Shown here: positions 33,572 to 40,243 of the stretch, one piece after another | How positions within the stretch are numbered: position 1 is the stretch's first letter | How the letters are laid out: every line of letters starts with the position of its first letter | From: Planctomycetota bacterium | GTDB taxonomy: Bacteria; Planctomycetota; UBA1135; GCA-002686595 | Direction of reading: 5' to 3' | Assembly (NCBI GenBank): GCA_016795205.1 | Contig: JAEUHZ010000028.1 | Coordinates: 62,001-126,000 of the forward strand | DNA length: 64,000 nt | Notes under the pieces: generated by a model | Told to the model about the DNA's origin: nothing | Database searches by the model: none | What the model saw: the letters and a program-made list of their open reading frames with translations, nothing else | Translations under genes and position numbers: made by a program

Positions 33572-33814
33572 CGGGTGCGGTGGGGTCGTTCGACCGGGTG
33601 GTTCGACCGGGAGTTGCGTGCAGGAGGTGCGGCGCGGCGCGCGGAGCACGCGGGCCCGGGCCGATACCCTACGGTCGCCCGCGGGTCGCGACCACGCGCC
33701 CGGCGGCCGCCAGGAGGCGCGGACTCGGGCAGGCCGAGCGGCTTCCGACGCGTGCCGAGGCCGGATCTTCCTGGCTCCCTTGAACTGCGCTGGATGGCCC
33801 GGAGAATCCTGGCA

Positions 33815-35005
33815 ATGCGCACGAACTCCCGGGTCGGTTCCATCGCGCTCTCGACCACGATCGCGCTCGACACACGCGCCAAGGACCTGATCGCGGCGGG
33901 TCGCGACGTGGTGAACATGTCGGTCGGCGAGCCGGACTTCCCGGCGCCCATGGCGGCGCAGGACGCGGCCGTCGCCGCCGTGCGCGCGGGTCGGGTGCGC
34001 TACACGGCGGCCGAGGGCACGACCTCGTTGCGCAAGGCGATCGCCGAGCACGTGAGCCAGACGCGCGGCGTGGCCTACGCACCGGCCGAGATCACCGTCT
34101 GCCACAGCGCGAAGCACGCGCTCTCGGGGGCCATCCTGGCGCTCGTCGAGCCGGGCGACGAGGTCGTGTGTCTGCTGCCCGCCTGGGTCAGCTACGTCGA
34201 GATCCTGCGCTACTCGGGCGCGCGGCCGGTCGAGATCCCCTCGCGGCGCGACCTGGGCCCCGACCTGGCCGCGATCGAGCGCGCGATCGGCCCGCGGACG
34301 CGCGGGATCCTGCTCAACTCGCCCAACAACCCCTCGGGCTACGTGATGAGCGAGTCCGAGGTCCGCGCGATCGCCGCGCTCGCCGAGCGCCACGACCTGT
34401 GGATCGTGACCGACGAGATCTACCGCCGCCTCGTGTACGGCGGCGCGCCGAACTTCAGCCCGGCCTCGATCTCTCCGGCCGTCCGGGCGCGGACCGTGAT
34501 CGTCGACGGCGCCAGCAAGGCGTTCGCGATGACCGGCTATCGGATCGGCTACGTGGCGGCGCCCGAGGAGCTGGCGGCCGCGGTCGGGCGGCTCCACAGC
34601 CAGCTCACGGGCTGCCCGAACGCGGTCTCGCAGGCCGCGTTCGAAGCCTGCCTCAAGGTCGAGCCGCCGGAGGTCCAGCGCATGTGCGAGGAGTTCCAGC
34701 GCCGGCGCGACGTGCTCGTCGCGGGCCTGCGCTCCTTGGGGCTCCCCTGCGAGTTGCCGCGCGGGGCCTTCTACGCCTTCCCCGACGTCGCGCGCTTCCT
34801 CGACGCGCGCGGCTCGGCCGGCTTCTGCGAGGACCTGCTCGAGGAGGTCGGGCTGGCCCTCGTGCCGGGGTCGGCCTTCGGAGTCGACGCGCACGTGCGC
34901 CTGTCCTACGCGACGTCGATCGCGACGATCGAGCAGGCGCTGGAGCGCCTGGGCCGTTTCCTCGCGAAGCGCAACCCGCGCGCTCCGGCCGGAACGGCGC
35001 GCTGA
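33815..35005 (+). CDS. PLP-dependent aminotransferase, class I/II (aspartate aminotransferase-like)
   Basis: 396 residues of fold-type I. Motifs: MSVGEPDFPAP near residue 37, YTAAEGTTSLRKAIA, the Schiff-base lysine K235 in DGASKAFAMTGYRIGY, the aspartate that pairs with the pyridine ring in IVTDEIYRRL, NSPNNPSGYV, and the substrate-carboxylate arginine in HVRLSYATS. This is the Thermus-type (I-gamma) aspartate/prephenate aminotransferase group. The ATG at 33815 has GGAG at 33801-33804; an upstream in-frame ATG (33794) would add seven residues. Confidence 0.9.
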   Translation: MRTNSRVGSIALSTTIALDTRAKDLIAAGRDVVNMSVGEPDFPAPMAAQDAAVAAVRAGRVRYTAAEGTTSLRKAIAEHVSQTRGVAYAPAEITVCHSAKHALSGAILALVEPGDEVVCLLPAWVSYVEILRYSGARPVEIPSRRDLGPDLAAIERAIGPRTRGILLNSPNNPSGYVMSESEVRAIAALAERHDLWIVTDEIYRRLVYGGAPNFSPASISPAVRARTVIVDGASKAFAMTGYRIGYVAAPEELAAAVGRLHSQLTGCPNAVSQAAFEACLKVEPPEVQRMCEEFQRRRDVLVAGLRSLGLPCELPRGAFYAFPDVARFLDARGSAGFCEDLLEEVGLALVPGSAFGVDAHVRLSYATSIATIEQALERLGRFLAKRNPRAPAGTAR

Positions 35006-35139
35006 GGGTCGCGGGTCGGACGACGGGTTCTGCGCAGCGCGTGCGCGTCCCGCGGTCGGTGCGCGCGTCGCGCGTCCGGCGCGGGTCCGGCACGCGTCTG
35101 ACGCGCAGGGCGCGGTCGGCGCGGCTGGGGGGGCGAGAG

Positions 35140-35219
35140 GCGGACGGCCCGCGCCGATCCCCACGTCCGCGGCGGCGTTCCCGCCCGCCGCCGCGAGCTC
35201 TCTGGCGCGGGCCGTCCGC
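35140..35219 (+). ncRNA. nested GC-rich hairpin, candidate structured RNA
   Basis: A perfect 16-bp outer stem (35140-35155 with 35204-35219) encloses an internal loop (12 and 8 bases). A perfect 10-bp inner stem (CGCGGCGGCG 35168-35177 with 35186-35195) with an eight-base loop follows. A terminator-type hairpin with five T's comes 13 bases later. It sits in the only gene-free stretch over 300 bases (35006-35408), between the aminotransferase and HPF genes. It may be a 3' UTR structure, a small RNA or an HPF leader. Confidence 0.4.
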
Positions 35220-35231
35220 TCCCACGACGGC

Positions 35232-35267
35232 GCCGGGCCGGCTCGGTCGCAGCCCGGCCGGCTTTTT
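35232..35267 (+). terminator. intrinsic terminator before the hpf gene
   Basis: GCCGGGC (35232-35238) pairs with GCCCGGC (35252-35258), followed by CGGC and a run of five T's (35263-35267). It would end transcripts from the aminotransferase side or of the structured element at 35140-35219. Confidence 0.65.
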
Positions 35268-35408
35268 CCTGCTGGAGCCTGGGCCCAGGCCCCGGGACCG
35301 CACGGCCACAGACGTCCCGATCCGGGCGGATCCACGCGCGGGGAACGCGCGCTGCGTGCTAGAACCTTCGGCCCTCGCGAGACGTCCCATCCAAGCCCCT
35401 GACTGCCC

Positions 35409-36056
35409 ATGGCCTCCAAGACGAACGCTTCTGGATCCAAGCGCGCCCCCCTGGGGACCGCCGCACCCCGCGCGACGAAGATCGGGCGCGGCCGCACCGA
35501 CGCGGCGGCGACGCCGCTCTCGATCCGCACCCAGGGCGTGACGATCCCGGCCGCGCTCGGGGAGCACCTGCATGCGAAGCTCGGCGCGCGGCTGGGCAAG
35601 TTCGCGCAGCACGTCGAGCGCGTGACCGTGCGCTTCGAGGACATCAACGGCCCGCGCGGCGGCATCGACACGGAGTGCCGCGTCAAGGTCGCGCTCGTGG
35701 CGCGGCCCAGCCTGGTCGTGAGCGCCCGGGAGCGCGACGCCCGCCGCGCGTTCGACGCGGTCTGCGACAGCCTCACGCGGGCCGTGCGACGCGAGCTCGA
35801 GCGCGCCGGCTTCGCGGACGGCCGCGGCTCCAAGGGTCAGCGCGGTGCGCCCGCGCGAGCGCTGGATCTGCCTGCGCCCGAGGCGGAAGCGGGCGCGGAG
35901 TCGGCCGGCCCGAAGCGCCCCTCGCGGATCTCGACGCGCAAGAGCCCGGACGGCCTGCGCTCGGGCATCGGCTTCGCGCGGCGCGCGCAGGCCCGCGCCA
36001 CGGCGCCGAAGTCGAAGGCCCGGGCGGCGGCGGCTCGGGGCCGCGGGACGCGCTGA
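35409..36056 (+). CDS. hpf: ribosome hibernation factor, HPF/RaiA (S30AE) family, with basic tails
   Basis: 215 residues. Residues 36-140 are an S30AE domain (GVTIPAALGEHLHAKLGARL, VRFEDINGPRGGIDTEC, ARRAFDAVCDSLTRAVRREL). The domain binds the 30S decoding region and silences ribosomes in starvation. Instead of the long-HPF dimerisation domain, the C-terminal 75 residues are a low-complexity Ala/Pro/Lys/Arg tail. The 35-residue N-terminus is also basic, so this is neither a standard short nor a standard long HPF. A TAGAAC hexamer about 43 bases upstream could be its -10. Confidence 0.75.
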   Translation: MASKTNASGSKRAPLGTAAPRATKIGRGRTDAAATPLSIRTQGVTIPAALGEHLHAKLGARLGKFAQHVERVTVRFEDINGPRGGIDTECRVKVALVARPSLVVSARERDARRAFDAVCDSLTRAVRRELERAGFADGRGSKGQRGAPARALDLPAPEAEAGAESAGPKRPSRISTRKSPDGLRSGIGFARRAQARATAPKSKARAAAARGRGTR

Positions 36057-36080
36057 AGCGCCGGGCGCGCACGGCGCGCA

Positions 36081-36117
36081 CCGCGCTCGCGTGGCGTGCT
36101 GGTCGCGGCGAGCGCGG
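36081..36117. terminator. hairpin between convergent hpf and HD-domain genes
   Basis: A perfect 10-bp inverted repeat (CCGCGCTCGC 36081-36090 with GCGAGCGCGG 36108-36117, 17-base loop) in the 74-base convergent gap; plausible bidirectional terminator without T-run. Confidence 0.4.
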
Positions 36118-36130
36118 CGGGCCGGCGCGC

Positions 36131-37504
36131 TCAGCCGGCGCGCGGACGGTAGGCGTTCACGGCCGGCGCCAGCTCGGCCTCCGCGATCTCGGCCACCTTG
36201 GGCAAGGCGTCGGCCGGCGCGTCGGCGAACACGTAGAACTTCCACAGGTTGCGGTAGCCGGCCTCGAGGTCGGCGAGCCGCGGCACGCGCGCCTGGAACT
36301 GCGCCAGCGGCGCCACGCCTGGGACGCCCGGCCAGCGCACGTGCATGCGCGCCTCCTTGAGCTGCATCGCGCGCGCCGGGCAGTACACGATCACGTCGAC
36401 CTCGCGCCCGGTCGCGAAGCGCGCCGTGTCGGCGATGCGCGCCTCGAGCTCCTGACGCGCCGCGGCGCCGCCGGGCGCGAAGAAGCGACCCACGAGCGAT
36501 TCCTGGTGCGCGGCGTTCTCGTAGGCCGGGAACACGCAGGCGCGCTTGGGCAGACGGCGCTCGCGGAAGCGCGTCACGAGATCGCGCACGCGTTCGCGCG
36601 CCGCGCGCGGCGCGCGCTCGACCCCGCGCTCCAGGAGGTCCAGCACGGACGCGTCGGTCTGCGTGTAGAAGTCCTCTTCGCGCAGCGCTCCCGAGGCGAG
36701 CGCCGTCTCGACCGCGCGCGCCACCAGCGCCCCGGCCGCGACCTTGGCATGGTGGTAGTAGACGCGCTCGGAGAAGTGGTAGCGCGCCTCGAGCAGGCGT
36801 ACGACCTCGCTCAGGATGTCCTCGCGGAGCAGGTCGTGCTTGGCGAGATCGACGTACAGGTTCTGTGTCGCGCGGTCGACCTTGAGGTAGCCCGTGATGC
36901 GCGGGTCGACCGCCAGCTTGAGCCCCGTGAAGTACGCGTCGCGCGCCAGGTAGTCGAGGATGTCGGAGGCCAGCGTGCCCCCCACGATCTGGCGCCAGTA
37001 CGGTGGGATCGCGCGCGCGCGCTCGGAGGCCTCCAGGATCGCCAGCACGTCGTCCGCGACCCCCAGGTCGGCCAGCACGCGGCCGAGGACGGTGCGCTTC
37101 CCGAGCAGCCCCTGGAAGCGGTGCGGCAGGTCGTGCCGACCGAAGATCCCGTCCTGGTCCTCGATGCTGTGCCCGAACGGCACGTGCGTCACGTCGTGGA
37201 CCAGCGCGGCGATCCGCACCACGCGGGCCTCCTCCTCGCCGATCGCGACGCTCGCCGCCGGATCCAGCTCGAAGTTGCGGTTCACGCTCTCGATCACGGC
37301 GCGCGCCATGTGGAGCGAGCCGATCGAGTGGTCGAAGCGCGTGTGCAGCGCGCCGGGGAACACGAGGTACGCGGTGCCGAGTTGGCGGATCCCGCGCAGC
37401 CGCTGCATTTCGGGCGTGTCGAGGACCCGCATTTCCTCGTCGGTGAGGTGCACGTCGCCGTGCACGGGGTCGCGGATCACGCTGAAGCGGCGTCGGGCGG
37501 CCAT
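36131..37504 (-). CDS. HD-domain phosphohydrolase (dNTPase/COG1078-like)
   Basis: 457 residues. The N-terminal RDPVHGDVHLTDEE is the hallmark of COG1078 HD proteins. The metal-binding residues are His in TRFDHSIGS (near 56), the HD pair in LVHDVTHVPFGHS (near 102) and Asp in ILDYLARDAY (near 185). YWRQIVGGTLASDILD fits dNTP triphosphohydrolases or (p)ppGpp-type HD enzymes. Cytoplasmic. The ATG at 37502-37504 is preceded by TATCCT ten bases upstream and no ribosome site. Confidence 0.85.
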   Translation of the reverse strand: MAARRRFSVIRDPVHGDVHLTDEEMRVLDTPEMQRLRGIRQLGTAYLVFPGALHTRFDHSIGSLHMARAVIESVNRNFELDPAASVAIGEEEARVVRIAALVHDVTHVPFGHSIEDQDGIFGRHDLPHRFQGLLGKRTVLGRVLADLGVADDVLAILEASERARAIPPYWRQIVGGTLASDILDYLARDAYFTGLKLAVDPRITGYLKVDRATQNLYVDLAKHDLLREDILSEVVRLLEARYHFSERVYYHHAKVAAGALVARAVETALASGALREEDFYTQTDASVLDLLERGVERAPRAARERVRDLVTRFRERRLPKRACVFPAYENAAHQESLVGRFFAPGGAAARQELEARIADTARFATGREVDVIVYCPARAMQLKEARMHVRWPGVPGVAPLAQFQARVPRLADLEAGYRNLWKFYVFADAPADALPKVAEIAEAELAPAVNAYRPRAG

Positions 37505-37514
37505 CGGGGCGCGG

Positions 37515-37520
37515 AGGATA
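37515..37520 (-). promoter_or_regulatory. -10-like TATCCT ten bases before the HD-domain gene
   Basis: Minus-strand TATCCT ends ten bases before the ATG at 37504, so the leader would be at most a few bases. Confidence 0.45.
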
Positions 37521-37635
37521 GCGCGACGCGCCGATTTCGCGCCGGGCGCGCCCGCGGTCGGCCTCTGCCGCACGAGTTCCCGGCGCTCTGCGCCCACCCG
37601 CGCGCATCCCCGGACGCAACGTCGATGCTCACGGT

Positions 37636-37641
37636 TACGAT
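37636..37641 (+). promoter_or_regulatory. -10-like TACGAT upstream of the DsbD-N-like gene
   Basis: TACGAT lies 32 bases before the ATG at 37674; the leader carries GGAG as ribosome site. Confidence 0.4.
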
Positions 37642-37673
37642 CCCGGGCCGTATCCAGGCCCCCGGAGATCGCC

Positions 37674-38507
37674 ATGCACCTCGTTCCCCTGCTGCTCGCC
37701 GCCGTCCCGTTCCTGGCCCCCGCCGAGGAGGACTTCGACGGCAACAAGCTCGTCCAGGTGTCGCTGCTCGCCGACCGCGAGGCGCTGCGACCGGGCGGCA
37801 CGGCGACGCTGGCGGTGCGCTACAAGATCGAGAAGGACTGGCACGTCTACTGGGAGAACCCGGGCGACTCGGGGCTCAAGACGCGCGCCACGTTCCGGCT
37901 GCCCACGGGCTGGAAGGTCGGCGAGGTGCGCTTCCCCTTCCCCGAGCGCCACGCGAGCGAGGGCGACATCGTGACGTTCGTCTTCCACGGCGAGCTCGTG
38001 CTGCTCGCCGAGCTCTCCGTGCCCGAGGACGCGGCCATCGGCGAGCGCGTGACGATCGAGGTCGAGGGCAGCTGGCTGGTCTGCAGGGAGCTGTGCGTCC
38101 CCGGCAAGGGCCAGGCGCGCCTGGAGCTCGCGGTCGCCGCCCAGGAGCAGCCGGCCAACGCGGCCCTGTTCGCGGCCGCGCGCGCCCGGATGCCGAAGCC
38201 CTGGAGCGAGCTCTCCAAGGCGCGGGTGAGCTGGGGCGGGACGCTGCTGGAGCCCAGGCTCACGTTGGTCGTGCCCGGCGCCAAGAAGCTGGAGTGGTTC
38301 CCGCTGGACGTCGAGCCCGTGAAGCTCGTCACGGCCTCCGTCGACGTCGGCAAGCAGGGCGCCACGCTGCGCGCGGGCTACGAGTTCGACCGGCGCGCCG
38401 AGAGTGACGAGCCGCGCATCCGCGGCGTGCTCGTCGTGACGACCGAGGCCGGCGTCGCGTCGTACCGCCTCGACCACCTGTACTCCCCGCCACCGGCGGG
38501 GGGCTGA
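37674..38507 (+). CDS. secreted protein with DsbD N-terminal-like domain
   Basis: 277 residues with a signal peptide (1-16). The body is a DsbD-alpha/DsbC_N-type immunoglobulin-like domain (WHVYWENPGDSGLKTRATF, then WLVCRELCVPG with the Cys pair near 136-140). In E. coli DsbD this domain passes electrons to periplasmic thiol-disulphide proteins. The membrane and thioredoxin parts of DsbD are absent, so it works with another partner. A thioredoxin-like lipoprotein gene follows after 28 bases and is the obvious candidate. Confidence 0.75.
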   Translation: MHLVPLLLAAVPFLAPAEEDFDGNKLVQVSLLADREALRPGGTATLAVRYKIEKDWHVYWENPGDSGLKTRATFRLPTGWKVGEVRFPFPERHASEGDIVTFVFHGELVLLAELSVPEDAAIGERVTIEVEGSWLVCRELCVPGKGQARLELAVAAQEQPANAALFAAARARMPKPWSELSKARVSWGGTLLEPRLTLVVPGAKKLEWFPLDVEPVKLVTASVDVGKQGATLRAGYEFDRRAESDEPRIRGVLVVTTEAGVASYRLDHLYSPPPAGG

Positions 38508-38535
38508 CCCTCGACACCGCTGGGAGGATCTTCGC

Positions 38536-39291
38536 ATGACGACTGCAGTGTGGCGGCTCGCCGCCAGCCTCGTGCTCCTGTCGCTCGCTGCCTGCAGGAG
38601 CGGCGGCGGGGACGCACCCGAGCAGCCCACGGCTGCCGGTGAGCTCGTCCAGCGCTCACAGCCGGGCGCAGCCGAGCAGCCCGCCCAGGCCGCAGAGCCG
38701 GCGATGCCGGTGGAGATCGTCCGAATCCAGAGGCCCACTGCCGGCCCGGAGCGGGTTGCGCCGCCGGCCGCCAAGGCCGCCCTGGGCGAGCTCGCGCCCG
38801 ACTTCACCCTGACCGACCTCGACGGGCAGACCCACAGGCTCGCCGACTATCGCGGCAAGACGGTGGTCCTCGAGTGGTTCAACCCGACCTGTCCGTACTG
38901 CGTCCATGCCTATTCGGCGGGTCCGCTCGTGGAGCTCCCCAACCGCCTGAAGGCCGAGGGCGTGGTCTGGTTGGCCGTGAACTCGCAGAACCCCAAGCAC
39001 CCCGGCTCCCAGCCGGCCCGCAACCGGGCCTTCGTCGAGCAGCACGGTCTCAAGTCGCCGATCCTGATGGACCCCGAGGGCCTCGTGGGCCGCGCGTACG
39101 GGGCGAAGACCACGCCCCATTGCTTCGTGATCGACCCCCGGGGCGTGCTGGCCTACGCCGGCGGGCTCGACAACGCCCCGAACGGGAAGGTCGAGGGCGA
39201 GGGGCCCCGTCTCGATCACGTCGCGGCCGCGGTCGCGGACGTGCAAGCCGGACGCCCGGTGGCCGTGAAGACCTCGAGGGCCTACGGCTGA
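38536..39291 (+). CDS. thioredoxin-like lipoprotein (AhpC/TSA-TlpA family)
   Basis: 251 residues. Lipobox SLAAC (Cys 20), a Pro/Ala/Gln-rich linker to about residue 85, then a thioredoxin-like domain from PDFTLTDLDGQTHRLADYRG. It has the redox motif CPYC (about 119-122, in FNPTCPYCVHAY), the cis-Pro loop TTPHCFVIDP and GVLAYAGGLDNAP. The last two are typical of the redoxin family with two conserved resolving regions. It is anchored in the outer or inner membrane facing the periplasm. GGGAGGA precedes the ATG. Co-transcribed with the DsbD-N-like gene. Confidence 0.8.
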   Translation: MTTAVWRLAASLVLLSLAACRSGGGDAPEQPTAAGELVQRSQPGAAEQPAQAAEPAMPVEIVRIQRPTAGPERVAPPAAKAALGELAPDFTLTDLDGQTHRLADYRGKTVVLEWFNPTCPYCVHAYSAGPLVELPNRLKAEGVVWLAVNSQNPKHPGSQPARNRAFVEQHGLKSPILMDPEGLVGRAYGAKTTPHCFVIDPRGVLAYAGGLDNAPNGKVEGEGPRLDHVAAAVADVQAGRPVAVKTSRAYG

Positions 39292-39332
39292 AGCGTCGCC
39301 TACGCCAAGCCGTAGTTCACGGCTGCTCACCC

Positions 39333-39368
39333 CGCGGCGCGGGCCGGCGCGAGCCGGACCGCGCCGCG
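39333..39368. terminator. bidirectional hairpin between convergent genes
   Basis: A 10-bp perfect stem (39333-39342 with 39359-39368), one mismatch, then a five-bp stem closing a GCGA tetraloop. It ends one base before the minus-strand stop at 39370. A second short repeat, CTACGGC (39282-39288) with GCCGTAG (39309-39315), spans the stop of the plus gene. Confidence 0.5.
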
Positions 39369-39369
39369 C

Positions 39370-40191
39370 TCATTCCATGGGCCGGAAGAGCGCGGTGACG
39401 CGCGCGTGGAGCTGCGCCGCGAGCTGCTTGCGTTCGCGCGCGACGACGCGACCGTCGCCGAACTCGATCCGCGCGCGGATCCGCTCCAGCGCCAGGAAGC
39501 GCGGCGCGTGGACCCAGATGGGCTGCTCGTGCCAGCACACGGCCTGCGAGGGCGGCGGATCACCGGGCAGCACGTCGTAGCGCAGGGCGCCCCAGGCGCA
39601 GGCCGCGCCGATCCGCGCGGCAGGCTCCAGCATGGACGGCCGGAACGGGCGCACGAGGCTGCCATCGGAGTTGGCACCCTCGGCGAACAGGACCACGATC
39701 CGGCCGGCGTCCAGCGCGCGCTCGATGGCCGCGTTCACGTCGGGAATCGCGCGCTTCTTCCGGCGGTCGACGAAGATCGTGCCCATGCGGTGCGCCATGA
39801 AGCCCACCAGCGGCAACCCGCGGATCTCGTGCATCGACACGAAGGCCGGCGCCTCGAGGACCGCCGCGAGCGCCAGGATGTCGGCGTAGCCCACGTGGTT
39901 CGTGACCAGCACGCACGGCCCGCGCGGCGCAGGACCGACGACCTCGAGCTCGATGGCGCCGATCCGGCACAGCGCCCGCGCCCAGCCCTGGAAGCAGCGC
40001 ACGCGCCAGGCGGCCTGACGCTCCGGAGTGCGCTGGAACGGCAGGCCCGCGGCCCACAGCGCCGTGCGCCACAGCGTGCTGGCCCAACCGGCCGTGAAGC
40101 GCACCACCCGCCGCAGCGCTCGGCGCACGAGCCCCGCGCGGTAGCCGCGGATCCCGCGCGGGGCAGGTGCGCTCGGACCAGGCGACCTCAT
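39370..40191 (-). CDS. 1-acyl-sn-glycerol-3-phosphate acyltransferase (PlsC family)
   Basis: 273 residues. The acyltransferase motifs are TNHVGYADI (H-x4-D, near residue 95) and FAEGANSDG (substrate-binding EG motif, near 160). An N-terminal amphipathic/membrane stretch precedes them. It transfers an acyl chain in phospholipid (or ornithine lipid) synthesis at the inner membrane. The usual family length is 240-270 residues. The ATG at 40189-40191 was used. It lies downstream of the large secreted protein gene with a 52-base gap. Confidence 0.82.
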   Translation of the reverse strand: MRSPGPSAPAPRGIRGYRAGLVRRALRRVVRFTAGWASTLWRTALWAAGLPFQRTPERQAAWRVRCFQGWARALCRIGAIELEVVGPAPRGPCVLVTNHVGYADILALAAVLEAPAFVSMHEIRGLPLVGFMAHRMGTIFVDRRKKRAIPDVNAAIERALDAGRIVVLFAEGANSDGSLVRPFRPSMLEPAARIGAACAWGALRYDVLPGDPPPSQAVCWHEQPIWVHAPRFLALERIRARIEFGDGRVVARERKQLAAQLHARVTALFRPME

Positions 40192-40243
40192 GGGCCGCGG
40201 ATCCTCCGACCCGCGCGCGGCCGGCGCAAGCCGCGGCGCGCGA

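Noticed and set aside
32033..33793. Long upstream extension of the aminotransferase frame
   Set aside because: It overlaps the opposite-strand 672-residue gene; aminotransferase homology starts at 33815 with a ribosome site.
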